Shown: piece after piece, positions 7,601 through 15,382 of the stretch
Numbering within the stretch: position 1 is the stretch's first letter
Layout: each line of letters starts with the position of its first letter
Assembly: GCF_029360705.1 (NCBI RefSeq)
Contig: NZ_JARKMX010000008.1
Location: forward strand, 682,001 to 746,000
Direction: 5' to 3'
Length of the DNA stretch: 64,000 nucleotides
DNA from: Paraflavitalea pollutisoli
Lineage (GTDB): Bacteria > Bacteroidota > Bacteroidia > Chitinophagales > Chitinophagaceae
Position numbers and translations under genes: made by a program
The notes under the pieces: model-generated
Databases searched by the model: none
Told to the model about the DNA's origin: nothing
Seen by the model: only the letters and a program-made list of their open reading frames with translations

Positions 7601-8050
7601 ATGTCCGATGTTTTTATTAGTTACGCCAATCAGGATAAGAAGCTATTAGACGAATTCAAAAGGCATCTAAAGCCCATTGCTAGAAGTATTTCATTTTGGG
7701 ATGATTCGAAAATATTGCCAGGCCAAAAGTGGAAGTCCGAAATTTTGCAGGCATTAAGCGGTTGTAGAGTTGGGGTTTTGTTTGCTAGCGCTGATTTTTT
7801 CAACTCTGATTTTATTCAGGATATAGAAGTGCCTTCACTATTGAAATCTGCCGAAGAAAAGGGGGCTGTGATTTTGACTGTAATTTTGAAACCTTGCCTG
7901 TTTTCCGAGTACGAGGATATCAGTCAGTATCAGGCTATTAATCCCCCCAATTATACCGTCATAGAGATGAGTGAACAAGAGCGGGAAAAGCTTTGGATCA
8001 AGTTGGTTCGTAGGATCAAGACCATTCTTGATGATGCGTCGAGAAAGTAG
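7601..8050 (+). CDS. Stand-alone TIR domain protein
   Basis: The 149 residues are almost entirely one TIR domain. It begins with the box 1 strand DVFISYANQDKKLL and continues through ISFWDDSKILPGQKWKSEI (the BB-loop region) to SADFFNSDFIQDIE, where Glu76 occupies the place of the catalytic glutamate of NADase TIRs. The last strand and helix complete the fold, so no sensor domain is present. It lies 17 bases after the Roco-TIR gene. It could assemble with the TIR tail of its neighbour, act as the enzyme that the Roco protein switches on, or make or receive a nucleotide signal. Confidence 0.88.
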   Translation: MSDVFISYANQDKKLLDEFKRHLKPIARSISFWDDSKILPGQKWKSEILQALSGCRVGVLFASADFFNSDFIQDIEVPSLLKSAEEKGAVILTVILKPCLFSEYEDISQYQAINPPNYTVIEMSEQEREKLWIKLVRRIKTILDDASRK

Positions 8051-8069
8051 GATTCAGTATTATTATTAT

Positions 8070-8540
8070 TTATAGAAATGCTTCCTTTATTCTGGCTTCA
8101 TCTTCAGCCGAGAAGCTAGTCCATAACCCGTTGTTTTTTGAAAATTGACCGTAGACAACATAACGATAATAGATCTTTTGAATAAGCTTTATTTTATCTT
8201 CGGCATTAGTAACGTGGTCTAGTGACCCATCTGCAAGGTAAATGCAACCCATGTCGTGATGATTGCATTGTGCCTGCCTGGTATCTGAGTTCATGGCGCC
8301 CATGACAAATTCCCCTATTTCAGCGCATTTTTGTAATATAGCGCCATATTCCGCGGCTTCTGATAAAAGCTCTTCAATTGTTATTAGGGGTTCTCCTGGA
8401 TATATTATTGAACGTGATCCAATCAGAAATGGGATGGTTAGACCATTATGGATGTAGCCTTTTCTTTCAAAATGGCGAAGTAGCCTATGCCAATATGGCT
8501 CAGGAAATTGTTTCTTGCTTATCTTGGCCTTAAATGTCAT
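8070..8540 (-). CDS. Hypothetical protein in the TIR island
   Basis: I do not recognise this 156-residue protein. It looks soluble, with no signal peptide or membrane segment. The basic N-terminus (FKAKISKKQFPEPYWHRLLRHFERKGYI) is followed by a helical segment (TIEELLSEAAEYGAILQKCAE) and a region with clustered Cys and His (QAQCNHHDMGCIY) that could hold a metal. It converges on the TIR gene, with 19 bases between the two stops, and has the same low GC. No partner gene is evident. Confidence 0.65.
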   Translation of the reverse strand: MTFKAKISKKQFPEPYWHRLLRHFERKGYIHNGLTIPFLIGSRSIIYPGEPLITIEELLSEAAEYGAILQKCAEIGEFVMGAMNSDTRQAQCNHHDMGCIYLADGSLDHVTNAEDKIKLIQKIYYRYVVYGQFSKNNGLWTSFSAEDEARIKEAFL

Positions 8541-8691
8541 AAAATAAATTGCCTGAATATAGGTTAAAGTATTTGCGAGTTGATTGATCTTATATTTCGT
8601 AGCTGAACATTTGATAAATATTCAACACGGCATGTTTACAGCCTAGTGCTTAATTCAAGTATCTCGGTACTAATACTGTCTTTCAAAGCTT
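8541..8691. other. AT-rich gap with no gene seen
   Basis: No open frame with coding character is present. The stretch separates the minus-strand gene at 8070-8540 from the end of the next minus-strand operon and probably holds the promoter of the former; no consensus promoter was found. Confidence 0.4.
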
Positions 8692-9282
8692 TTATGGCGC
8701 TTCTAAATAAGTGCCCTCTTGAGCTTTTTTTACATATTGTTTGCTTCCTATTTTATAAGTTATCGAAAGTTCTTTGATTTTGCCCGGTGCTGGATCGGAG
8801 CCTAGCTCGTTTGTCACATATACTCTTAGTTTATCGTCTAAAACTTTGTTCCTTATTTTATTTGTCACATCAATGATATTGTCTTTAATGCCATATGTAG
8901 CGTATGTTATTTCTAATTTAGTTGAAATAAATTCTTCAATAAATTCCAGGATGCCCGACGACTGCTGTCTAACAATTTGATATAAGTCCTCTAATGAGTA
9001 GTCGTAGTTGAATTCAAATTCAACGTTTTCAAACATGTCTACTAGCTCTAATTTTGGTCTTATATTCCATTCATATTCGTCGTATTCTTTCCAGTGTTTA
9101 TATTTGTATCGATACAAATTGAATCTTTTGCCATTTATTTCAGTCGAATAAACTTTGTCGATTACAATTTCTCCGTTTGCTAATTCTGGGTCTGATACCG
9201 CTCGGCTGCTCCATTCAATATTCTTGCTATTAGTTTGTTTAATAAGAGCAAGTATAAACTGGTTTTGACTGTCTGTATTCAT
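8692..9282 (-). CDS. Protein with C-terminal DUF3395-like (DNAJC11_C-like) domain
   Basis: This encodes 196 residues. The first half (about 5-100) begins like the common short-protein module 'F..LI..T.....IEW' followed by a beta-rich stretch (GKRFNLYRYKYKHWKEYDEY). The second half (about 122-194: ITYATYGIKDNIIDVTNKIR, NELGSDPAPGKIKELSITYK, AQEGTYLEAP) fits the pattern of the DUF3395 domain (YG..ghyvDVT, NelfGDPaPG.kK.L.V.Y, EG..l.iP), known from the C-terminus of DnaJ-like DNAJC11 and from bacterial orphans. The match is from memory of the family pattern. Its ATG overlaps the stop of the upstream membrane protein by 4 bases (9279-9282), so the two are translated together. Confidence 0.65.
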   Translation of the reverse strand: MNTDSQNQFILALIKQTNSKNIEWSSRAVSDPELANGEIVIDKVYSTEINGKRFNLYRYKYKHWKEYDEYEWNIRPKLELVDMFENVEFEFNYDYSLEDLYQIVRQQSSGILEFIEEFISTKLEITYATYGIKDNIIDVTNKIRNKVLDDKLRVYVTNELGSDPAPGKIKELSITYKIGSKQYVKKAQEGTYLEAP

Positions 9283-9812
9283 ACAATGGTCTTTTTTAGA
9301 TCTTTTTGAAAGTGTTCAATTTCTTTAATAAGGGCGGTGAGTTGTTTATAAAATTCGTCTATATCACTTTCCCTTATTACCCGTTTTCCCAAAAATCTTG
9401 CCCATCCGGAAATTGACTGATTGTCATTATGCGCATTTAAGACCTTTTTAGCGGATTTAATGAATAAGTTTAATGAAGGAAAATTGGAAACAGACGATTT
9501 CTTTTTGAGATTGACAGTATTTACATAGCAACTAGAAACTTCTAATTTTAGGTCCTTTAAATTAATGTTGAAGCTTCCTAAAAGCTGCGCAATTTTCCCT
9601 GACGAAGATTTGAGTTCCTTGAGGTGGTCGTTAATCCTATCTCTGAGTAAATATTTACTATTCAAATTCTTGATTCGCTTATTAACTGAAAAGACCTTAA
9701 CCGTTGTAATTATCATTAGTATAAAGCCGATAACTTCAAACCAGTTTGCACATAAAGCTAAAATATCATTTATTAATGTCCATAGTTGTTTTATGGTATC
9801 TGTTTCATTCAT
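9279..9812 (-). CDS. Single-pass membrane protein with long helical cytosolic part
   Basis: This 177-residue protein has one clear membrane segment (about 23-41: NWFEVIGFILMIITTVKVF) followed by a charged, helical, probably coiled-coil region (about 44-85 and 150-177). There is no signal cleavage site. It is the first gene of a two-gene operon with the DUF3395-like protein, overlapping it by 4 bases. A membrane-anchored partner of a small soluble protein, next to a TIR operon, resembles the arrangement of effector pairs in defence islands, but nothing in the sequence proves that. Function unknown. Confidence 0.65.
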   Translation of the reverse strand: MNETDTIKQLWTLINDILALCANWFEVIGFILMIITTVKVFSVNKRIKNLNSKYLLRDRINDHLKELKSSSGKIAQLLGSFNINLKDLKLEVSSCYVNTVNLKKKSSVSNFPSLNLFIKSAKKVLNAHNDNQSISGWARFLGKRVIRESDIDEFYKQLTALIKEIEHFQKDLKKTIV

Positions 9813-10016
9813 TTCGAAAGTATTATTGTCGACGCTTTTTTAAGGAAGAGTATTTTTAATATTCATAAATATTTGATGTCGCAAATTGGAGATTAGTTCC
9901 GCAGCAATATACTAGTATTCAATGTCGCATCATTAGAGTATAAGCCTAACGCTAACAAATAAATTATAGTATTGAATCAACATTTAGGTGCATAGCTATT
10001 TGTTAAATTACTTTCA

Positions 10017-10304
10017 GTGTCAATTATACTGATTGATAAAAGTCAATTTTTAGGGGGTGATGTGTTTGCGAATCGAATGTCCATTTTGTGGTGCATAGGA
10101 TATTTTATTTTTGTATCGGCAATATTGATATTACTGAAAATCATTAGAGAAATAAACGAGGAACCAAACTATAACGGTTTTCTCGGAAAAACAACCATTT
10201 TAGTTGCCATGGGAGGAATGTACTTACATGAGGACCGTGAATGTTTACCGCATAATCAGAATATGATTGTCCAAAAACTCATTAATTCTGCCCCTAGTTG
10301 TTAA
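10017..10304 (+). CDS. Possible small membrane protein
   Basis: A 95-codon open frame starts with GTG and contains one hydrophobic segment (SILWCIGYFIFVSAILILLKII, about residues 22-43). An internal ATG at 10080 would leave 74 residues beginning just before the segment. The region is very AT-rich, which makes chance frames likely, and there is no known family. It lies between the defence-like island and the insertion sequence and could be a degraded gene. Confidence 0.3.
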   Translation: MSIILIDKSQFLGGDVFANRMSILWCIGYFIFVSAILILLKIIREINEEPNYNGFLGKTTILVAMGGMYLHEDRECLPHNQNMIVQKLINSAPSC

Positions 10305-10406
10305 ATAAAGTTTAATAGTAAATGGGGCCATCATTTATTGCTAATTTAGAGAGTCTATCGTGTAATCATTTATGAAACAAAGAGTGATGAAGGAGTGTAT
10401 GTTATG

Positions 10407-10423
10407 ATGCGATCAGTAGTATC
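10407..10423 (+). repeat. 17-bp direct repeat, left copy
   Basis: ATGCGATCAGTAGTATC recurs with one mismatch at 11827-11843 (ATGCGATCAGTAATATC). The two copies bracket the IS256-family element but are not flush with its ends (4 bases on the left, 9 on the right), and they are longer than the 8-9 bp duplications usual for that family. Confidence 0.6.
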
Positions 10424-10427
10424 GGTA

Positions 10428-11817
10428 GTGTTCCATAAACTGTGTCAGTAGTTTTAATTTCTGTACTCATCGGCATTTGATGTTCTTTTCTGATGGAGCT
10501 GATGGGTGATGCAAGAGATGCAAAAGACATCATATGACGATGAGGCTTCATTACTCAGAGGTTTAGTTTTAGCCTGTCTCCAAAGATAATCGATAATTGC
10601 GCCAAAGTCTGGTTCCAGTTGTGTACCGGTTTATTCCACTTGACGCTGATATTCTCCTGAACCAGAAACAGTAGTTTCATGAGAGCGTCCTCGCTTTGGA
10701 ATGCTCCTTTGGTCTTGGTGACCGTTCGGAGCTGTCGGTGGAAGCCTTCGATGATATTGGTGGTGTACATGATGCGGCGTATATCCTTGTTGTACTGGAA
10801 GTAACGGCTTAAGCGATCCCAGTTCTTCCGCCAGGACTCTATAACCTTGGGATAACGTTGCCCCCAGTTAGCCGCAACCTGGTCAAGATTACGTTCAGCC
10901 TGCTCTTTGGTGTTGGCCTTATAAACGCCCTGCAGGTCCTTCATGAACGGCTTTACATCTTTGTAGGGTAGATACTTATGGGAGTTCCTGATCTGGTGGA
11001 CCACGCAGAGCTGAACTTCTGTTTGGGGGAAGATACTTTCGATGGCATCGGCAAACCCTTGTAGATTGTCGATGGAAGCAATGAAAATATCCTCGATGCC
11101 CCGGTTCTGCAGATCTGTAAGAACCTGGAGCCAGAATTTGGAACCTTCATGTTCTCCGATGTACATACCCAGCAACTCTTTGTAACCCTCCTGATTAAGC
11201 CCTATTATGCAGTAAACGGCGCGGTTGACCACCCGTCCCTCATGGCGGACTTTGTAATGGATGGCATCCAGCCAGACGAAGGGATAAACCCGTTCTAAAG
11301 GCCGGCTACGCCACTCCTGAATTAGCGGTAGGATTTTGTCTGTTACCCGGCTAATGGTCGCCGGCGATATATCCAGCCCATACATGTCACTGAGGTGGTC
11401 GCGAATATCGCTGTAGCTGGCGCCACGCGCATACAAAGCGATTATTTGTCGGTCTAAATCAACACCTAAGGTCTTCTGTCGCTTGGGAACGATCTCCGGC
11501 TCAAAGGTGCTGTTACGGTCTCTGGGAGTAGCCAGCTCGACGTCACCAACCGGTGTTTTGATCTTCTTCTTTCCCTTGCCGTTCTTGCGGTTAGGGTCTT
11601 CATCCTGGTCGATGTGAGCTTCCAACTCGCCCTCAAGGGCTTCTTCCAGAAACTCCTTCAATAATGGGGTAAAGACACCGTCTTTACCAAGCAAAGTTTC
11701 TCCGCTTTTTAAGCGGGTAGCGGCCTGCTTTTTGAAGGCTTCGAAATCAAAATTTTGCTTGTCCATAATGTCAGTTTAAAGTTACTTAACTTTCCACTGA
11801 CACACTTTTTAAAACAC
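10428..11817 (-). mobile_element. IS256-family insertion sequence, intact
   Basis: The element is about 1390 bp. Its terminal inverted repeats are 22 bp: left 10428-10449 (GTGTTCCATAAACTGTGTCAGT) compared in the opposite orientation with right 11796-11817; they agree except at a few positions, and both contain TGTGTCAGT. One full-length transposase gene lies between them on the minus strand. No target duplication is evident directly outside the repeats, so the ends may have been altered or the insertion may be old. Confidence 0.8.
10555..11766 (-). CDS. IS256-family (Mutator-like) transposase
   Basis: This intact 403-residue transposase cuts and joins the ends of its own element. The N-terminal DNA-binding part (about 1-130) contains the family helix-turn-helix (LYARGASYSDIRDHLSDMYG). 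The DDE-type catalytic core (about 165-370) shows the first Asp in WLDAIHYKVR, the second in SIDNLQGF, and the Glu in NIIEGFHRQLR. The Cys-His motif CVVHQIRNS between the last two is also typical of the family. The usual DGxxGF around the second Asp is DNLQGF here, a mild variation. It has no frameshift and should be active. Confidence 0.95.
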   Translation of the reverse strand: MDKQNFDFEAFKKQAATRLKSGETLLGKDGVFTPLLKEFLEEALEGELEAHIDQDEDPNRKNGKGKKKIKTPVGDVELATPRDRNSTFEPEIVPKRQKTLGVDLDRQIIALYARGASYSDIRDHLSDMYGLDISPATISRVTDKILPLIQEWRSRPLERVYPFVWLDAIHYKVRHEGRVVNRAVYCIIGLNQEGYKELLGMYIGEHEGSKFWLQVLTDLQNRGIEDIFIASIDNLQGFADAIESIFPQTEVQLCVVHQIRNSHKYLPYKDVKPFMKDLQGVYKANTKEQAERNLDQVAANWGQRYPKVIESWRKNWDRLSRYFQYNKDIRRIMYTTNIIEGFHRQLRTVTKTKGAFQSEDALMKLLFLVQENISVKWNKPVHNWNQTLAQLSIIFGDRLKLNL

Positions 11818-11826
11818 TCTTGGATA

Positions 11827-11843
11827 ATGCGATCAGTAATATC
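11827..11843 (+). repeat. 17-bp direct repeat, right copy
   Basis: ATGCGATCAGTAATATC differs at one position from the copy at 10407-10423. It lies 9 bases outside the right inverted repeat of the insertion sequence. Confidence 0.6.
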
Positions 11844-11969
11844 CCCCAGGTACCCCCGCTATTTTACCGATTCGGCCCCCTGCCCTATCGGATTATCCTT
11901 GAGATTTGTCATGCCTGTTCAGCAGTAATGCATTAGGGAGCTACCATTACCTAACATCAAAAAGCCATT

Positions 11970-12779
11970 ATGAAAAGATTAAACCAATTCCTGTTCGCAT
12001 CATTGTGCGTACTGATCGGCACCGCCTGTCAGAAACAAACTGCCGTAGAACCGCAGCAACAGCCAGCCACTCCGGAAGAGACCCAAGACAATGCGCCCAC
12101 TTGGGTTACCATGTTGCCTACCAATTCTTTAAATTCATTCAGCACCTATTGGAGCAACTTCTACCCCTGGGGCGCCATCGACCACAACGGATCGGCCCGT
12201 ATGCGGACGCAGAACTACAGCATTTCAAGCGGCGTAATGACCATTACGGCTACCCCGGGCACCGCAGCCGACAAACCCAGCATCCACTACTACTCCTACA
12301 CCTGCTACGCCAAACAACAGGTGACCGTGAGCGCCTCCTGGCCCAAATGGCGGGTTTCCGGCGAGTTTCAATGCCCGTCTGTCACTGGTACCTGGCCAGC
12401 CTTCTGGCTCAACGGTGCCAACCAGTGGCCGCCAGAAAGCGATATCATGGAGTTTAAAGGAAGCACCACCAACTGGACCAACACCTACAAGAACCAGAAC
12501 GGTCAGTGGTCCAGCGTAGGCACCGTCATCAATACCCCCTCCAACTGGCATACGTATACCGCCTACCTGTACCGGATTGGCACCACCAACAACGTGACCA
12601 TCGAATACTGGATCGACGGCGTAAACGTATCGAACCAGACTGGTCAGAACTTCGTCAATGAGCCACTCAACCTGATCATCGACCTGCAAATGGAAGGATC
12701 TTCCGGTACACCTGGCCCTACCGGCAATACGGTGATGAAAGCCAGAAACATTACCATCCAACGTAGCGCTACCTTATAA
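11970..12779 (+). CDS. GH16-like glycoside hydrolase lipoprotein
   Basis: This 269-residue protein has a lipoprotein signal (MKRLNQFLFASLCVLIGTAC, lipobox IGTAC, then QK), so it is anchored in the outer membrane or periplasm. After a Gln/Pro/Glu-rich linker (about 25-45), the rest is a beta-jelly roll with the GH16 catalytic signature ExDxxE as ESDIME: nucleophile Glu156, assisting Asp158, acid/base Glu161. WPAFWLNGANQWPPES just before it is typical of the active-site strand. GH16 enzymes cut beta-1,3/1,4-glucans, agars or carrageenans; the substrate is open. It stands alone, with a strong terminator behind it, 2.2 kb from the GH76 locus. Confidence 0.85.
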   Translation: MKRLNQFLFASLCVLIGTACQKQTAVEPQQQPATPEETQDNAPTWVTMLPTNSLNSFSTYWSNFYPWGAIDHNGSARMRTQNYSISSGVMTITATPGTAADKPSIHYYSYTCYAKQQVTVSASWPKWRVSGEFQCPSVTGTWPAFWLNGANQWPPESDIMEFKGSTTNWTNTYKNQNGQWSSVGTVINTPSNWHTYTAYLYRIGTTNNVTIEYWIDGVNVSNQTGQNFVNEPLNLIIDLQMEGSSGTPGPTGNTVMKARNITIQRSATL

Positions 12780-12813
12780 AAACACCAGCCCCCGCATTAC
12801 TGCTGTAAGCAGG

Positions 12814-12852
12814 CAAGCCAGACTCTACGATGTAGGGTCTGGCTTGTTTTTT
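12814..12852 (+). terminator. Intrinsic terminator after the GH16-like gene
   Basis: CAAGCCAGAC (12814-12823) pairs with GTCTGGCTTG (12837-12846), and the stem continues inward through CTAC/GTAG around a 3-base loop. TTTTTT follows. On the minus strand it could also end transcription less efficiently. Confidence 0.85.
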
Positions 12853-12897
12853 AAAACATAAGCTCTTAAATTGGGAATGAAAAAAGAGTTTACTCTG

Positions 12898-13248
12898 TCA
12901 AAATCCCATTGTCTTTTTGATATGCAAAATAGATCCTTTAGTTAAACCTGAGAATATTTCTTTACCCTCATTCTCAATTTCTTTGACTTTAACGATTGTG
13001 CCATCTTTATACTTTTGCACCACCCAGCCATCTTCCAAAACTGTTATAGGAATGTTCAATGCAAGGTTTTCATTAATGGCCTTTGCTGCAGCATCTCGGG
13101 TTACTTTATGCCAAAATGAAGGGTCTTTTCCGTCTTCTACTTCACTAAGAGAAGTAATGGGTGAGTTTCTTTCACCACGAGCAATACGAAATCTAATCCT
13201 CATATTGTAGGAAACGGTGTCTTTGCCCGTTGGTTTAGAATTAGCCAT
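12898..13248 (-). CDS. Small hypothetical protein downstream of Fic
   Basis: This is 116 residues from the ATG at 13248; an upstream TTG would add three. It is soluble, basic in the first part (NMRIRFRIARGERNSP), with a middle helix (DAAAKAINENLALNIPITVLEDGWVVQKYKDGTIVKVKEI) and no recognised family. It begins 42 bases after the Fic gene's stop on the same strand, so the two probably share a transcript. It could be a Fic partner or antitoxin, but the Fic protein already carries its own inhibitory motif, so a second inhibitor is not required. Confidence 0.65.
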   Translation of the reverse strand: MANSKPTGKDTVSYNMRIRFRIARGERNSPITSLSEVEDGKDPSFWHKVTRDAAAKAINENLALNIPITVLEDGWVVQKYKDGTIVKVKEIENEGKEIFSGLTKGSILHIKKTMGF

Positions 13249-13290
13249 AGAGTTCAATTTTGAGAAAGGTTGTACTAAGGTTATACTAAA

Positions 13291-14085
13291 TTATTCCGCC
13301 TCCAATACCGCCTTCGGCAGCATCAGCGAAAAAGGTAGCGCCTTTGTATAATCCAAAGAGGGATATTCCAAGCCCAACGCCCTGATATTGGCGTAATAAG
13401 TGTCGTGTTGTATGTAGTAGTATTTTTCTGACTGAACAAACCAGGCTTTGGGACCCAGTTTCACTGCAAGAAACCATTTTTCCAGCAACCGGGCACTTCG
13501 CCCGTTCCCGTCATTCCACGGGTGGATCTTGACAAAAACGAGGTGTATCATGCTCGCAAAATAGAACGCCTCGGTAATGGTCATTGTTGTTGCCAATAGC
13601 GTCTCAAGATCAGAATAGAATTTATCCATCTCGCGAACCAACTCAAAAGGCGAAGCCGAAACATATTCAATACGCCCATCTTTGGTTGTTACGTACATAT
13701 TTTGGTTCCTGAATTTTCCCAACCAATGAGCAGGGACGATGTGTTGAGCCAATTGAGCATGCATCGCGCCGATAGACGCTTTATCCGGCCTCTTGGTTGT
13801 CGCCAATTGATAGGCCAGGTATAGGTCATCTATCTTGCGGGTAAAGTCTGGCTGAAATTCTATATGAAAACGCTTGTGTTTGATGTACGAATCAAGTTCA
13901 ATAGGTTCGCCTTCTATTTTGCCAGAGTAAACGGAAGCTACGGCATGGTGAAAGCTAAATCCTTCCGTCGACAATTGGGCATCTTGCAAGAGCGCAAATG
14001 CTTCCGCCAAGGTGTCCACTGCCACCACGGAACCGTACGCGTTCAATAAACCATGGGGAATAATTTGCAGATCAAAAGGGCGCAT
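13291..14085 (-). CDS. Fic family protein (AMP transferase-like)
   Basis: This is 264 residues from the ATG at 14085 (MRPFDLQIIPHG); a TTG at 14154 would add 23. The Fic core holds HPWNDGNGRSAR (about residues 188-199), a full match to HPFxxGNGRxxR with Trp for Phe, so the catalytic His, the acidic residue and the phosphate-binding Arg are present. Nearer the N-terminus, YSGKIEG fits the inhibitory motif (S/T)xxxE(G/N), whose Glu blocks ATP in class II Fic proteins. Such proteins transfer AMP to Ser/Thr/Tyr hydroxyls of target proteins. It appears intact and self-inhibited. The target is unknown; a small orphan gene follows. Confidence 0.9.
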   Translation of the reverse strand: MRPFDLQIIPHGLLNAYGSVVAVDTLAEAFALLQDAQLSTEGFSFHHAVASVYSGKIEGEPIELDSYIKHKRFHIEFQPDFTRKIDDLYLAYQLATTKRPDKASIGAMHAQLAQHIVPAHWLGKFRNQNMYVTTKDGRIEYVSASPFELVREMDKFYSDLETLLATTMTITEAFYFASMIHLVFVKIHPWNDGNGRSARLLEKWFLAVKLGPKAWFVQSEKYYYIQHDTYYANIRALGLEYPSLDYTKALPFSLMLPKAVLEAE

Positions 14086-14226
14086 GGGTAATGACGTATA
14101 ATCTTGCGCCGTAACTATAGAGAAATCAATAATAAATCGACTACGACCCCACAAAAAAAGGAATGGACCAACTGTCCACTCCTCTTCGATGTTTATTCCC
14201 CGTAGAATTTTCTTGTAATGACTGCC

Positions 14227-15381
14227 CTATTTCGGCAACAGGTCCAGTTTCTTCAGCTCTGCCATTGCCTCCAGTAGCATCGAACCACTCAGCTGGGTAC
14301 CCAGCTCGCTGCTATTACCCGGCGCCTTATCCCAGGCCGGGCCAAACAGGATCAGACTTTTATTCGTACCCTTACTCCACAAACTCTCGGCATTCTTTTG
14401 CAGAAAGGCGATATAGCTTGTCTTTTTATCAGTCGATAAATTGCCATCAACGATCAGCCGGGTGAAATAACGGATAAACACCCCCTTAAACAGGCCGCCA
14501 TCGCCCCCACCCTCGTCCTTCAACAGCCCATTGGTCGTCAGCTGACCCGAGCTCACCGCAAACTCCGTCGCCTTCAGCGCATCTGTCTGGTAGGTCTGGT
14601 TATTGGTGATCTTGAACAACTCCAGCGCCGCCCCCAGGAAGGTACCCTGGTTGTACGTGAATTTCCAGGTAGTGTTCTTATTACCGTTTTTCTCGATATT
14701 GTCATACACCCATCCCGTACCTGGTTCGTACAAGGTCGCTTTCCCCCAGTCATAGATCTTATTGGCCCAGGCCAGGTCTTCCGGCTTATTAAACGCCTTG
14801 TACAACCGCGCTGCCAGGATCGCCGCCGGCATATTGGAAGGTGTATTCTTCGATCCATTGTCTTTTCGCCACCAGATACCACCACCCAGGTCTTCGCTCC
14901 AGCCCGCTTTGATATCCGTCCACAACAGATCGGTGATGTTCTTGAACTGCACATCATTCGTGGCCTGATAAGCCCGCAGGCAAGCCAGGGCCATCCACTC
15001 CATGTCGTCGTAATAATAATTGATCATGGTATTGCCATTCTTGGTTTTCACCCCATTCACCAGCTCTTCCATCCTCGACTTGGTAGCCGGCGACGGATTA
15101 CGGAGATAACCATCCACCAGCACATCCAGGGCATGTGCATTGGGCCAGTACTGACCCCAGTCGGCCGAGGCATTGCTGGTGAGATAGTATTTTCCGGATG
15201 CAGACCAGAAATAGTTCATCGACGACTGGGCCGAATCGGCAATCTTCGCCCAATCATAGGTCACGGTATTGCCGCCGCCCGGTGGCTCCGTATAACCTTC
15301 GTCTTGCTTTTCTTTTAAACAGGCTGTCAATAAACACCCCCACGTCAATAATATAACGGGCACACTGTAAGGTCGACGCAT
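14227..15381 (-). CDS. GH76 family alpha-1,6-mannanase-like lipoprotein
   Basis: This 384-residue lipoprotein (signal with LTACLKEK) has an alpha/alpha-barrel spanning the rest. The GH76 catalytic Asp pair is in YYYDDMEWMAL (about residues 124-127), followed by typical GH76 stretches (GGGIWWRKD; TYNQGTFLGA; KGVFIRYFTRL). GH76 enzymes cut alpha-1,6-mannosidic bonds in fungal mannan or related glycans by a retaining mechanism. The gene is the last of the SusCDE operon, 1 base from the SusE-like gene, so the locus probably targets an alpha-mannan backbone. Surface or periplasmic placement cannot be decided. Confidence 0.9.
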   Translation of the reverse strand: MRRPYSVPVILLTWGCLLTACLKEKQDEGYTEPPGGGNTVTYDWAKIADSAQSSMNYFWSASGKYYLTSNASADWGQYWPNAHALDVLVDGYLRNPSPATKSRMEELVNGVKTKNGNTMINYYYDDMEWMALACLRAYQATNDVQFKNITDLLWTDIKAGWSEDLGGGIWWRKDNGSKNTPSNMPAAILAARLYKAFNKPEDLAWANKIYDWGKATLYEPGTGWVYDNIEKNGNKNTTWKFTYNQGTFLGAALELFKITNNQTYQTDALKATEFAVSSGQLTTNGLLKDEGGGDGGLFKGVFIRYFTRLIVDGNLSTDKKTSYIAFLQKNAESLWSKGTNKSLILFGPAWDKAPGNSSELGTQLSGSMLLEAMAELKKLDLLPK

Positions 15382-15382
15382 A

